NCBI GenBank assembly: GCA_031296935.1
Contig: JAVDPD010000019.1
Location: 31,958-95,957 of the forward strand
Source: Cerasicoccus maritimus
Lineage (GTDB): Bacteria > Verrucomicrobiota > Verrucomicrobiia > Opitutales > Cerasicoccaceae
Direction: 5' to 3'
Length of the DNA: 64,000 nt
Part shown: positions 35,017 to 44,586 of the stretch, one piece after another
How positions within the stretch are numbered: the stretch's first letter is position 1
Layout: every line of letters starts with the position of its first letter
The notes under the pieces: model-generated
Seen by the model: only the letters and a program-made list of their open reading frames with translations
The model's database searches: none
Told to the model about the DNA's origin: nothing
Made by a program: the position numbers and the translations under genes

Positions 35017-35092
35017 TTTGAACAGAAGGTAACAAAGAGAGCAAAGCCACTTACGGCTATCCTTTGCTAACTCTGCTGCATTCTGTTCAAAG
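35017..35092. repeat. Inverted repeat of the GAACAGAAGG family
   Basis: TTTGAACAGAAGGTAACAAA-type sequence on the left faces an imperfect complement ending CATTCTGTTCAAAG on the right. It is a shorter relative of the outer arms at 4463-4654. It ends 8 bp from the stop of the DUF2721 gene. Confidence 0.75.
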
Positions 35093-35099
35093 AGTTGTC

Positions 35100-35510
35100 T
35101 CAGCCACGCTTCTTGGCGCGGCCTTCAGGGCGGCAGTTCTCGAGGACAACTTTCAACGCGTTGCCAGCGAGCATGACTTCGCGCAGGCAGACGGTGAGTG
35201 ACGCAAACAGCAGCACTACGCTCAGCCCGAAGAGCACTTCGCCGAGCATTTGAAGATTGGTATGAATCGCGAGGATCGACGCCAGGCAACTGAGCAACGA
35301 GAGGATGCCCAGCGCCTGCATCCACTTGATGAGGACAAGGCGTATTTCGAGGTTGTCGATCTGCCGCTGCATCGACTCGTCGTCGTGCTCCATGAGCTGC
35401 CCGGCGAGGTCGCGGACGATGCGCGCGAGCGCGAGGAAGCGGTTCGTGTAAGCCAGCATCAGCAGTGATACTGCAGGGAATAGAATGGCTGGCGTCTTTA
35501 CGTCGATCAT
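35100..35510 (-). CDS. DUF2721 family membrane protein
   Basis: A 136-residue inner-membrane protein. The N-terminal helix leads into LLMLAYTNRFLALARIVRDL, a pattern I associate with DUF2721. A cytoplasmic helix with DDESMQRQIDNLEIRLVLIK follows, then two more helices (LGILSLLSCLASILAIHT, VLFGLSVVLLFASLTVCLREV). A basic tail ends the protein. The function is unknown. The gene stands alone on the minus strand with a repeat behind it. Confidence 0.82.
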   Translation of the reverse strand: MIDVKTPAILFPAVSLLMLAYTNRFLALARIVRDLAGQLMEHDDESMQRQIDNLEIRLVLIKWMQALGILSLLSCLASILAIHTNLQMLGEVLFGLSVVLLFASLTVCLREVMLAGNALKVVLENCRPEGRAKKRG

Positions 35511-35664
35511 GGGTGGCTGACTTACTGGGAGTGCTTGGTTACTTCTATTGAAATCCTTCGTGCTTCAAAATGGAGGAAGACCACGCCTGAACACAAGGCG
35601 CAAAGCTGTGGCGATGACTTCGAGATTGCTTCCCAGGCTGCGATGCAGTCTGATTGTTTATCCA

Positions 35665-36534
35665 ATGAAAGCTACCGCGATCTACCTGGCCCTGGCCGTA
35701 TACACCCCGACATTTGCGGGTGCCGGAATTTTTTCCAACATCCAGGAGCGCCTCAATGAGCGCACTGAAAACATCACTGATCGCAGCGCACTTCTGTCTT
35801 CGACCGAGCCGCTGGACACCGATTCCGCCAACCAAACCGGGCCAGCTCAGGCCATCGTCGATACGGTCAAGGCGCCGATTCAGGACGGCATCTCCGAGCT
35901 GACGCCTACGCGCGCGGCGCCGATGACCAAGTCCGGCTTTTTACCGAGCTACGATGGCTTTAAGGAAGACCCCGAGACTGGCGCCTGGATCTGGACTGCG
36001 AAGCCCAAGCCGTTGGCCGCATACAAGAGCTTCGCCATCGCACCGATCGTGGTTTACCCAATGAAGGGGGCGGAGTTTCAAGCCGTGAGCCCCGACGACC
36101 TGAAGAAGCTCACGGACTATTTCCGCTACGAGCTGACGAAGGCTCTGGAGGCGCAAGGCTTTTCCGTGGTGGAGCAGGGAGGCAAGGGCGTGGCCGTGTT
36201 GCGCATTGCGATCGTCAACGTCGTGCCAGGCAACCCGGTGAAGTATGCGGGCTCGTTTTTTCCCTACGCGCGCATTGCCGACGCCACGAAGTCTGCGACT
36301 GGCGGCACGCACATGGGCGTGGGCGTTATCTCCATCGAAGCCGAGGCGCTCGACTCCGCAACGGGAGAACCGGTGGCGGCGGCGATCGATACGCTGGCTG
36401 GCAAGAAGCTCGATGTCCGCCAAAGCCTCAACAAGTGGGGCGACATCGCGCAGGGCATCGACACCTGGGCGCAGCGCTTTGCCAAGCGAGTCAGCCAAGC
36501 GCATGGCGATAGTGCTTCGGGAAGTGCAGAGTGA
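35665..36534 (+). CDS. Exported DUF3313-like protein
   Basis: A 289-residue exported protein. The ATG at 35665 gives a signal peptide (KATAIYLALAVYTPTFAGA); a longer start at 35548 places 39 non-signal residues ahead and is rejected. After a low-complexity region comes SGFLPSYDGFKEDPETGAWIW, the opening of DUF3313 proteins, then a strand-helix domain (YFRYELTKALEAQGFSVVEQ, GVAVLRIAIVNVVPGNP) resembling the periplasmic part of LPS-assembly or efflux accessory proteins. There is no lipobox Cys, unlike many relatives. Function unknown. A MITE-like element begins at its stop. Confidence 0.8.
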   Translation: MKATAIYLALAVYTPTFAGAGIFSNIQERLNERTENITDRSALLSSTEPLDTDSANQTGPAQAIVDTVKAPIQDGISELTPTRAAPMTKSGFLPSYDGFKEDPETGAWIWTAKPKPLAAYKSFAIAPIVVYPMKGAEFQAVSPDDLKKLTDYFRYELTKALEAQGFSVVEQGGKGVAVLRIAIVNVVPGNPVKYAGSFFPYARIADATKSATGGTHMGVGVISIEAEALDSATGEPVAAAIDTLAGKKLDVRQSLNKWGDIAQGIDTWAQRFAKRVSQAHGDSASGSAE

Positions 36535-36538
36535 CGCC

Positions 36539-36711
36539 CTCTTAGAGGGCGTCTAAAAACTCAAGTGGTCTTCGCCCGAGAGCGTCTTCGGGGTCAAAAT
36601 ATCATTTCTTCATCTCGACGAAACTGGTTTCGCCTCGCTTCAGAAGCCGAAATTTTGCCTCTCGAATACATCTCCCCGACTCGATCAGACTTTTTAGACG
36701 TCCTCTAAGAG
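36539..36711. mobile_element. MITE-like element with 24-bp terminal inverted repeats
   Basis: The ends 36539-36562 and 36688-36711 are inverted copies with two mismatches (left end CTCTTAGAGGGCGTCTAAAA). The 125-bp interior has no ORF. The left end also folds with the upstream GACGCCCTCT into a tight palindrome. The pattern fits a non-autonomous miniature element; no matching transposase is in the window. It sits between the DUF3313 gene and the GH16-like gene. Confidence 0.65.
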
Positions 36712-36797
36712 ATAATCACGGATAAGTGTATTTGCATCGCGATTCTCGTAATTATCAATGCATTGACTCGCTTGGGTTACTGAGCAATTCTGTTTCC

Positions 36798-37985
36798 ATG
36801 AAACGATACCTCGTATTATTTACCCTTTTGTGTCTGCTCGTCTCGGGAGCACAGGCTGAGCAAAATGTCGCCCTCGGAGATTGGGCCAAAGTGACTGCGC
36901 CAACGGAATACCAGCAAGGCGTTCCGTTTACGATCAAGGTCGATGTGCTAAAAGTTGATGCGCCGACGAAGTTGGTCATCAATGCAAATTGGCTGAAGAA
37001 GAGCGGCGGCTTTGGCGGATTCCTACAGCTGCTCAATATCAATGAGGACATTTCCGAGCCGAAAAGTTTCGAGTTCCAAGTGACGATTAAGAAGTCCAAG
37101 CCCGACTTGAAGAGCGTGAGCTTGGCCCTGTATCTCTCACCCGATGGCAATTGGAAAAACAAGACCGAGTCGGGCGTGGTTGGCCTCACACCGAAAGCAA
37201 AGCCAGCTACCGGCCATGAGACGATGGAGTACGAGAAAATCACTGCCGAGGCCAAGCCGTTTTACATGAACTCAGCTCCTCCAGTGGCGACCTTGGCAGA
37301 AGGAGGTTTTGCGGCGGAGCCGTCGTTTGAGGACAATTTTGATCCCGGTTGGCCCAACAAGAAGGCCTGGCGCGTGGCAAGCTGGAAGCAAAACGGCACG
37401 ATGATGAGCCCGGAGCGCTGCTATGTGGACGATTCTGGCATGCTCGTGCAAACCGTTTTAAAGGGCGGCCCTCCTTACAAGGGTGGCTCGTTGCAGAGCG
37501 CGAGTGAGTTTGGCTGGGGGCGCTGGGTTGCGCGTATTAAGCCCACCGATGTTCCCGGCGCGTTGAACAGCATGTTCACCAAGGATTGGGACGATTTGAC
37601 GACCGCCAAGCCCGATAACGACGGCACCGGCTTCGAGATCGATATTGAGCTGCTCTCCTACACCTTTGGCAAGGACAAGGGCGCGGTCCACCTCGCGATC
37701 CATGCTAAGGGCTACACCAATTACATCAGCATCAACCCGACGCTGGATTTCAATCCCTCCGACGATTATCACGAGTGGGGCTTCGACGTGTTGCCCGACC
37801 GCATCATTTGGCACATCGATGGCAAACTCTTGCACGAGTGGAAATACACCGAGGAGGTATACGCCAACGAAGGCTACGAAATGTTCTTCAACTCCTGGAC
37901 CATGCCGAAGTGGATCCACGGTCCGACCACGGAAGACGCGGACTACTTCATCGACTGGGTGAAGTTCTACCCGCTGGAAAAGTAG
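36798..37985 (+). CDS. Secreted GH16-like glycoside hydrolase
   Basis: A 395-residue exported enzyme. The ATG at 36798 gives the signal peptide KRYLVLFTLLCLLVSGAQA; an upstream start at 36726 is rejected. The N-terminal 150 residues form a beta-rich accessory domain. The GH16 domain begins near 190 (FEDNFDPGWPNKKAWRVASW) and has the catalytic motif FEIDIELLS (ExDxE, two Glu), as in licheninases and xyloglucan transglycosylases. HEWGFDVLPDRIIWHIDG is a further family hallmark. It probably cuts a beta-glucan or galactan outside the cytoplasm. The exact polysaccharide cannot be told. Confidence 0.87.
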   Translation: MKRYLVLFTLLCLLVSGAQAEQNVALGDWAKVTAPTEYQQGVPFTIKVDVLKVDAPTKLVINANWLKKSGGFGGFLQLLNINEDISEPKSFEFQVTIKKSKPDLKSVSLALYLSPDGNWKNKTESGVVGLTPKAKPATGHETMEYEKITAEAKPFYMNSAPPVATLAEGGFAAEPSFEDNFDPGWPNKKAWRVASWKQNGTMMSPERCYVDDSGMLVQTVLKGGPPYKGGSLQSASEFGWGRWVARIKPTDVPGALNSMFTKDWDDLTTAKPDNDGTGFEIDIELLSYTFGKDKGAVHLAIHAKGYTNYISINPTLDFNPSDDYHEWGFDVLPDRIIWHIDGKLLHEWKYTEEVYANEGYEMFFNSWTMPKWIHGPTTEDADYFIDWVKFYPLEK

Positions 37986-38000
37986 CGGCTATGATCAGGG

Positions 38001-38033
38001 GGCGGCGCGCAAATCCTTACTTGTTGCGCCGCC
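38001..38033. terminator. GC-rich hairpin between convergent GH16-like and rnr genes
   Basis: GGCGGCGC (38001-38008) and GCGCCGCC (38026-38033) form an 8-bp GC stem that covers the rnr stop codon. There is no good T-run, so termination is only possible, not shown. It would act on transcripts from both sides. Confidence 0.45.
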
Positions 38034-40383
38034 GTTGACCCTGCCGGCTTTTGCCGCCACTGCCATAGCCTTTGCCCCCACGTCCGCCGCGCCTGGGCTT
38101 CTCTTCGATTTGGTCGGTGAGGCGGAAGTCCATCTGGCGCTTGAAGCGGTCGATGCGCTCGATGACCACCTGCACATTGTCGCCCACGCTGTAGCGCTTT
38201 TGCTTCTTGCGGCCGAGGAGGGCTGCGCCGCCATCGACGACGTGGTAGATGTCGTCTTGCAGCGTGGAAATGTGCACCATGCCGAAGGCCATTGTTTGCG
38301 TGAGCTCGATGAAGAGACCGTGGTTGCGGGCGTCGGTGATGACTGCGTCGAAGTGATTCTTCTCGGGGCGCTCGGCCTCGCGTTCGAAGAATTCGAGGAG
38401 CTTGATTTTATTGGACTCGCGTTCGGCTTCCTGACTGTTGCGCTCAGTGATCGAGACGTGGTCGCCGAGGCGGTCGAGTTCGCTCTTGGAGTAAATCTTG
38501 GGCGGTCGCGAAGGCGCGGTTTCGTTGCCGGACTTCGTCAGGTGGAAGTCGAAGATTCGGTGGACAATGAGGTCCGAGTAACGGCGGATCGGCGAGGTGA
38601 AGTGCGCGTAGAATTGCTTGGCTAGGCCGTAGTGGCCGTCGGCCTCGGCGCGGTAGCAGGCTTGCTTCAGGCTGCGCAAAAAGCTGATGCGGAGCGTGTA
38701 GCCTTGCGGGTGATCCTTGATCGTGCGGAGCAGCTTGGTGACTTCGCCGCGCTTGGTGAGGTCGCCGCATTTGATGCCGGCGATGGCCATTTGCTGGCGC
38801 AGCTCGTCGAGCTTGTCGGGCTCGGGTTCGTCGTGGACGCGCGAGAGGTAAGGCAGCTTCGCCAGGGACAATTCCTTGGCGACGACTTCGTTGGCCAACA
38901 GCATGTATTCCTCGATGAGCTGGTGGCTCTCGTCGTATTCGTGCTGGACGATTTTGTCCGCATAGCCAGCCTCATCGACGTAGATTTTAACCTCGGGCAT
39001 ATCGAGCTCCAGGCTGCCTTTCTTGAAGCGGTCACGGCGAAGTTTTGCAGCGACTTTCCACAGGGCGCGGACTCCCTTTTGCAGGTCGAGTAGTTCGTCG
39101 TCTTTGAGCTCATTCAGCGCGCGGCCGGTGGAGCCGGTCTGGTGCGCGGCGGGCAGCGGTGTGGCGCGAACTTTCTCCAAATCACTCTGCTTGAGCAGCG
39201 CTAGGGCCTGTGCATAAGTCAGGCGTTTGTTAGAGCGGATGACGGAGTTACTAAAAGATTTTTTGCGCAAGCCGCCTTTGACATCGAAGTCCAGCCAGAC
39301 GGTTTTTACGAGCCGGTCTTCGGCCTCGACCAGCGAGCAAATGCCGTTGGACAAGGCGTGAGGCAGCATGGGGATCACGCAGCCGACGAGGTAGGTGGAG
39401 TTGCCACGTTTTTGCGCCTCGCGGTCGAGCGGGGTGTTGTGTTTTACGTAGGCGGAGACGTCGGCGATGTGCACGCCGATCTTCACGCCGCCGCTCTTTT
39501 TATACTCGATGGAAAGGGCGTCGTCGAAGTCCTTCGCGTCGTCCGGGTCGATGGTGAAGGTGAAGATTTTGCGTGCGTCGAAGCGGTTGCCGATGTCGCT
39601 GTTCGTCACCTTGGGCGAGACTTCGAGCACCTGCTCGCTGACGGCCTGTGGGAATTCCGGTGTGAGGTCAAACTTGTGGAGCAGCGCCTTAAACTCGGCG
39701 CCGGGCTCATGCGTTTCGCCGAGGACTTCGATGATCTCGCCTTCGGGATTAAGGTGGCGCTGGCGCCATTCGAGCATGCGCACGATGACCTTGTCGTCCT
39801 CCTTGGGGCGTGGAAGGAAGGCAGATTGCTCAGGCGGTGAGACGAGGATGTCCTGGATGATGCGCGGGTCGTCCGGGATGACATACCAAAACATGCGAGA
39901 GCGCTTGAGCGTGCCCGGGAACGTTTCCCGCTTGCGCTGGAGAATGCGGATAACGCGGCCAAACTGCATGTTGGCAAAGTCGGTGCGGCGGCGACTGCCA
40001 CGGTCGCGCCCGTGAAAGCGCTTTTCGTAATCGTCCACGCGGACGAGGACTTTGTCGCCATGCATGGCGAGGCCAGTGTCCTCGGACTTGATTTCCAGGG
40101 GCTCGCGGGTGGCCTGCCCGGGTTTTTGCTCGGGAAAGACGCGGGCGGAGCCGCTTTGGCGGAAACTGATTTCGCCGGCGACGAGGTCGGCGTCCTTGGG
40201 CAGCACAAAGCGGTCTTTTTTGACGCGGGCAATGACGCCCTCGTCGAGCAGTTTATGCAGGGTTCGGCGCAGCTGTTTACGTTCGTTTTTGCGGAGCAGG
40301 AGGGCGGTTGCCAGTTCGTCCTGGCGCATCGGGGAGTAATCTTTCTTCCCCAGCAATTCGATAATCGATTCTTCTAAAGCCAT
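38017..40383 (-). CDS. rnr: Ribonuclease R
   Basis: A 788-residue 3'-5' exoribonuclease that degrades structured RNA. The start MALEESIIELLG at 40383 is chosen over one six codons upstream. An N-terminal winged-helix and cold-shock domains precede the RNB catalytic domain, where IDPDDAKDFDDALSIEY carries the metal-binding Asp residues and GVHIADVSAYVKH follows. YAHFTSPIRRYSDLIVHR is the RNase II-family signature. A C-terminal S1 domain and a short Gly/Arg/Lys-rich tail (PRRGGRGGKGYGSGGK) end the protein. It is transcribed alone; a hairpin (40427-40462) lies in its leader. Confidence 0.96.
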   Translation of the reverse strand: MALEESIIELLGKKDYSPMRQDELATALLLRKNERKQLRRTLHKLLDEGVIARVKKDRFVLPKDADLVAGEISFRQSGSARVFPEQKPGQATREPLEIKSEDTGLAMHGDKVLVRVDDYEKRFHGRDRGSRRRTDFANMQFGRVIRILQRKRETFPGTLKRSRMFWYVIPDDPRIIQDILVSPPEQSAFLPRPKEDDKVIVRMLEWRQRHLNPEGEIIEVLGETHEPGAEFKALLHKFDLTPEFPQAVSEQVLEVSPKVTNSDIGNRFDARKIFTFTIDPDDAKDFDDALSIEYKKSGGVKIGVHIADVSAYVKHNTPLDREAQKRGNSTYLVGCVIPMLPHALSNGICSLVEAEDRLVKTVWLDFDVKGGLRKKSFSNSVIRSNKRLTYAQALALLKQSDLEKVRATPLPAAHQTGSTGRALNELKDDELLDLQKGVRALWKVAAKLRRDRFKKGSLELDMPEVKIYVDEAGYADKIVQHEYDESHQLIEEYMLLANEVVAKELSLAKLPYLSRVHDEPEPDKLDELRQQMAIAGIKCGDLTKRGEVTKLLRTIKDHPQGYTLRISFLRSLKQACYRAEADGHYGLAKQFYAHFTSPIRRYSDLIVHRIFDFHLTKSGNETAPSRPPKIYSKSELDRLGDHVSITERNSQEAERESNKIKLLEFFEREAERPEKNHFDAVITDARNHGLFIELTQTMAFGMVHISTLQDDIYHVVDGGAALLGRKKQKRYSVGDNVQVVIERIDRFKRQMDFRLTDQIEEKPRRGGRGGKGYGSGGKSRQGQRRRNK

Positions 40384-40503
40384 AGGTGGTAGGCGAAGCA
40401 TAGCGTAAGTTCATGGCGGGTGAACAGCTTTTATCTTCTTTCACGTGAATTGTAATAAAAGCAACGGCTCAATGCAAATTTTGTTGCCGATCTGAAGCAT
40501 GGC

Positions 40504-42240
40504 TCACTGCTTGAGCAAATTCTGAATCATGGCGCGATCTGCGTCGTAGAGATTGGGGGTGCTGAGCAGAGCCGCGCCGTTTTGTGGATTGCGCTTGAGC
40601 GACAATTTTGCTGCTTTCTCCAGATTCTCGGCGCGCCGCTTGTCATCGTGAGTCATCGTCGCGATGAGCTCGAAGGTTAGTTGCGGCCGTTGTTTGAGAC
40701 GCTTATCGATCATGGCCAGAATGGCGGAATTTCGGCGATGGCCGGGGGGCAGCTCAACAATCCACTCGACCGCCATGTCGTCATTAATTTCCAGCAAGCC
40801 CGTGGTTACGCCATAAGCGGAGCCGTATTCCGGGCCGCCCGCAGTGATCGTTTTGGCCCAGGCAATCGCGGCTTCGGGGTCTTCGGACGCCCACTTTTGG
40901 GCCACCCTCATGTAGGGGCGGTGGTGGGTCTTGGAGTCCGGGTGATTCTCCAGATAATGGGTCACGGCGTCCGGGCTGATGATGATCATGTCCGCGAGGC
41001 GGGTGAAGTTGTAGTCGCGCGTGGTGATCGGCGGCAGCGCTGCCAGCCATTCAAACATGACTTCGGGGTTTGCTTGAGCGGCGTGGCTCATAATCGCTTG
41101 CACCGTGACTTGCTGGAGATTGACGGGGAGGTCGTGCGGGTATTGTTCGATGGCAAATTCCAAATCGTATTTGGCGACGTGCTTATAAAATGCCTTGGTG
41201 GGTTCGCGCATGTCCATGGCGTTTTGGTTGTCGCGAATCCACTGGAGGCCAAGCGCGGGGTCGCTGTCCGCCAAGGCGCGGGCGATCTTTGGCGCTAATT
41301 CTGCCCGCGCGCCCAAGTCTTGAACCTGGTTAAACAGCTGAGCCGCCAAGCGGCCATCTGCATTGGCAGATGCATGACTGAGGGCTTGGATGACCAATGG
41401 CTGGAGCGTGGGTTCGTCCACCGAGAGTGACCATGCTTCAGTGGCGGTTGGGTCGGTTTGATACCAGCCATTGATTGCTTTGCCTAAGGGAGAGTTGCCC
41501 GATCCTTCGCAGACTCCGGTGAGTTGGGTGGATGCGGCGATTGCCGCGTGGGCGTCTTTGCTGGCCCAGTCCTGAAATAAGTCGCTGTGTTGGCAGGCGG
41601 TCTCAGGCTTTGATTTCAGATACTGGATCAGGCTTTCGGAGTCGAGGTAGAGCCAGCGGTCGAGTAGATGCCGCATCTGTTGCTTGCGATCCCAGTCCTC
41701 TAACTCGGCTTTGCTGAGTAGTTTCTCATAGGCGTAGAAGTCTGGCTGTGGATGACGCCTCAGATAATACTCGGCCAGGTTATATTGGAAATAAACGGGC
41801 AGCAGGTCTGTGTCTGGTGTTTTCAAACCGTATCGCAAGCGGGTTTGCATTACGTCATAAAGGTATTTCGCCTGCGCCTTCTCGGGCAGTGCTTCAACCA
41901 CGGCCAGAACTTCTTGGGGTTGGTCGAAGGTGACGCGCACCAGAGCGTTGAGCAGCACGCCGACCGTCTCCCTTTCGCTTTGTAAGCTGTCGCCAATGGC
42001 TTTGACCAGGGCGGGGCGCTCGCTCAGCGCCCAAGCTGCCGCGAGGGTCAGCGCTGGTTGGTAGTCCGCATTCTTCGACTTCGGCGGAGGCATGAGTGAA
42101 ATCACGCCGGTCAGGTAATCGGCTTGGACTGCTGGGTCAGAAATCGCCGTATAACTTGCAAACGTGGGGCCTTGCCCGAATGCATTGAGCAGGCAACACA
42201 TGAACGCGAAAATCGTGAGATGGATGGGAAGTTTCGGCAT
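40504..42240 (-). CDS. Exported helical-repeat protein, paralogue A
   Basis: A 578-residue exported protein. The start at 42240 gives a signal peptide (PKLPIHLTIFAFMCCLLNAFG); a longer start adds 36 basic residues and is rejected. The body is a chain of helical repeats with a recurring W-x(3)-D-P-x-A pattern (WASEDPEAAIAWAKT, WASKDAHAAIAAS, WYQTDPTATEAWS). This resembles repeat proteins common in Verrucomicrobiota with no known role. It lies two bases after the paralogue at 42243-44327, in the same operon. Likely periplasmic or surface, for protein binding. Confidence 0.8.
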   Translation of the reverse strand: MPKLPIHLTIFAFMCCLLNAFGQGPTFASYTAISDPAVQADYLTGVISLMPPPKSKNADYQPALTLAAAWALSERPALVKAIGDSLQSERETVGVLLNALVRVTFDQPQEVLAVVEALPEKAQAKYLYDVMQTRLRYGLKTPDTDLLPVYFQYNLAEYYLRRHPQPDFYAYEKLLSKAELEDWDRKQQMRHLLDRWLYLDSESLIQYLKSKPETACQHSDLFQDWASKDAHAAIAASTQLTGVCEGSGNSPLGKAINGWYQTDPTATEAWSLSVDEPTLQPLVIQALSHASANADGRLAAQLFNQVQDLGARAELAPKIARALADSDPALGLQWIRDNQNAMDMREPTKAFYKHVAKYDLEFAIEQYPHDLPVNLQQVTVQAIMSHAAQANPEVMFEWLAALPPITTRDYNFTRLADMIIISPDAVTHYLENHPDSKTHHRPYMRVAQKWASEDPEAAIAWAKTITAGGPEYGSAYGVTTGLLEINDDMAVEWIVELPPGHRRNSAILAMIDKRLKQRPQLTFELIATMTHDDKRRAENLEKAAKLSLKRNPQNGAALLSTPNLYDADRAMIQNLLKQ

Positions 42241-42242
42241 GG

Positions 42243-44327
42243 CTATTTCACGTATTCCTGAACGTTGGCGAGCTCTGCTTCGGTAAAGGTTCCTGAGGCG
42301 CGCGCGTCGTCGAGTATCTGTTGTTTGCGCTCTTTGCTTTCGTCCCAAAAGATGGTGCCAAAGGCCTTTTTGCGGCGATCCGGATCTTGAATCTGGGCGG
42401 CATAGCGCGCGGATTTGATGGCGTCTATTTCTTCAAAATGCAGGGAGCAGGCGTAGGCGGCGGCGGAGTGCTCCAGCGAGCCGGCCTCCAGCGAAGTAGT
42501 CCACTGCTCCACGGTATCGGGCGTCTGGCGGAGGTAGCCATAGAGCGAAATGATCACGCCGTTGGTGCGAACCTCGTCATTGAGCGAGAGCGCCCACTCC
42601 AAGGCGGCAGGCGGGTCCTTGCGGCCCCAACTGCGGGCAATGGGGTTGATGGCATTGACGTCGTAAGCTTCGTCCGGTAGATCTTTCAGGTAGGCCGCCG
42701 CCTTAACGGGAGTTCGCCGGGATAGAGACTTCGCGATTTCCGCATTGGCATGTTTCTGGGCCGCAGTCGGCAGGGTTCGAATCCATTTTGCTGCGGCTGC
42801 CGGGTCTTGGCGGTAGAAGTCATTGGCGACTGCTTCGACGAGATCCTTGTTGTTAATTTTCTCACTTGAGGCCAAGTATTTGGCGGCTTCCTGGGGGGAT
42901 TCGCTGGCCCAGCCTTCAAACAGGGATTCTTCCATGTCCGGGTTCCGGTTTTCGATGGGGACTGACTCGACCCAGGCCAGAGCAGACGCGGGGTCTTGTG
43001 CGCCCCACGAGTCCAGCATGGATTCCGTCGCCTTGTCACGGGCCCAATTTTCATTGATCGCACTGATTAGTTCCGCGGCGCGTTCGGGGTTATGCCGATA
43101 ATGGCTGGCCAGCTCGAGCAGGTAATGATTGCGGGTGCGCCCCGGGGGGAGCGTTAACGCCCACTCGGTGGCGGCGCCCAAGTCTTTATCAGCCCAGAAT
43201 CCAATCAACCTTTGGTGAGAGGTTGAATTGGTCGCTAAACTGCGAAGGCCGACCATTCTGGAACTCACCGCATTCATGGCGCTCTCTGGATCTTGCTGGA
43301 CCCAAGGCTGGAAGACGGTGCTCATCATGCGGATTTCATAGGAAGGCAGCGCGATGGCGTATTCGGAGGCGGCGGCGGGGTCGCGCTCCATCCATTGGGA
43401 CAAGATATCGGTGAGCACTTGCTGCCGGATGCCGGTGGCAACGATGTTGTTGGTTGCGAAATCCAGGGCCGCTACAGGCTCTGTGCGAGCCCACACGAGC
43501 ATGGCGTCGGGCAGCAGCTCGTTGATGGCGGTCAGGCTTGGCTGTGAGTCAATAGCCATGATCGCCGCATCGGGATCGACGGCTGCCCAGTTTGCCACGA
43601 TGAACGCAAAGCGGGATGCTTGATCAGGGTGGTCGCTGACGTAGTCCAATGCATACTTTGCCGCGCCCTCGGGCTCACCCTCGTAGATGCGCCGGAGCAA
43701 GGTAATGGTGGTGTCGGTGTCCGTCTCCGGGCCCAGGTGAATACGCATGAGGTTGAGCGCTTTTTCTGAATCTGTCTCGGCAAGGGCGTAGATGCTTTTC
43801 GCATTGGGCTGCCCGGAGTCTGCCTGCTCATTTAGCCATGCTTGAAATGGTGCTGCCGCATCCGTTCCTTTCAGCAGATAGGCGGCATATTTCGCTGCCC
43901 CCCGAAGGTCGTGTTCCTGGCAAATCTTCAACAACGCTTCTGGATTCTCCCGACTCAGAACTTGGACTGGTTGGGGGCTGAGTTCGTGGAGAACGCAGCG
44001 GGGATCTTGGCTGATTGTTGTGGCAAGGTTGGAGGCGTCTTGTTCGGCCCATTGGGTGAGTAACGCATCCAGCAGATTCGCGGCAAGGAACGGACGGCCC
44101 GTATCCAGTTCATCCATCATGCGGCCGTATAATTCGGCCCAATCCTGCACGTTGCCGTGTTCGATCAAGGCGAAGTCGCGGTCAAATTGCTCGCTGCGGG
44201 AGAGGGCGCGTGGTGCGGGCTTATCTGCGTGATCCTGTGGCGTTGGGGGGGCTTCTGGCTCAGGAGAGCAGGCTACCAGAAGGAACATAGCGCCCAAAGA
44301 TACAGCGGATCGGCAGAGAACGTTCAT
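42243..44327 (-). CDS. Lipoprotein with helical W-DP-A repeats, paralogue B
   Basis: A 694-residue protein that begins MNVLCRSAVSLGAMFLLVACSPEPEAPP, a lipoprotein signal with lipobox LVAC. About ten repeats follow, including WAAVDPDAAIMAI, WARTEPVAALDFA, WMERDPAAASEYA, WVQQDPESAMNAV, WADKDLGAATEWALTLPPG, WGAQDPASALAWV, YRQDPAAAAKWIRTLP and WGRKDPPAALEWALSL. Each is about 35-45 residues, likely a two-helix unit forming a solenoid. It is upstream of, and clearly paralogous with, the neighbour at 40504. Expected location is the periplasmic face of a membrane. No catalytic motif is visible. Confidence 0.85.
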   Translation of the reverse strand: MNVLCRSAVSLGAMFLLVACSPEPEAPPTPQDHADKPAPRALSRSEQFDRDFALIEHGNVQDWAELYGRMMDELDTGRPFLAANLLDALLTQWAEQDASNLATTISQDPRCVLHELSPQPVQVLSRENPEALLKICQEHDLRGAAKYAAYLLKGTDAAAPFQAWLNEQADSGQPNAKSIYALAETDSEKALNLMRIHLGPETDTDTTITLLRRIYEGEPEGAAKYALDYVSDHPDQASRFAFIVANWAAVDPDAAIMAIDSQPSLTAINELLPDAMLVWARTEPVAALDFATNNIVATGIRQQVLTDILSQWMERDPAAASEYAIALPSYEIRMMSTVFQPWVQQDPESAMNAVSSRMVGLRSLATNSTSHQRLIGFWADKDLGAATEWALTLPPGRTRNHYLLELASHYRHNPERAAELISAINENWARDKATESMLDSWGAQDPASALAWVESVPIENRNPDMEESLFEGWASESPQEAAKYLASSEKINNKDLVEAVANDFYRQDPAAAAKWIRTLPTAAQKHANAEIAKSLSRRTPVKAAAYLKDLPDEAYDVNAINPIARSWGRKDPPAALEWALSLNDEVRTNGVIISLYGYLRQTPDTVEQWTTSLEAGSLEHSAAAYACSLHFEEIDAIKSARYAAQIQDPDRRKKAFGTIFWDESKERKQQILDDARASGTFTEAELANVQEYVK

Positions 44328-44552
44328 AAGTGTGGGAGGGCGGGAGAGAAAAATATTGGCCGGAATGGGGAAGGCTGTGTTTATGTAGTAGTAGTTATTC
44401 GTTTAGATCAATGCAGTAAGTGCAGGAATTGATCTATATTTTTGATTTGGCCTTTGCCGAGCGCAGGCCCGTGGTCCGCGTCGAGTCGCACCATCCGGTG
44501 GTTGCGCTACGGGTATTGGCGGAGTCTTCGTCTTTTGCACCCTGCAAGATTG

Positions 44553-44567
44553 CTTTGCGCGGCAAAG
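44553..44567. repeat. Small hairpin 19 bp before the ydbH start
   Basis: CTTTGC-GCG-GCAAAG, arms identical to the hairpins at 28409 and 28763 but with a different loop. It lies in the leader of the ydbH-ynbE-ydbL operon. The remaining 225 bp back to the lipoprotein gene shows no other feature. Confidence 0.75.
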
Positions 44568-44586
44568 TAAATAGCGTGGTTCTTTA

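Noticed and set aside
36539-36711. Complete insertion sequence
   Set aside because: The interior of 125 bp is too short to code a transposase.
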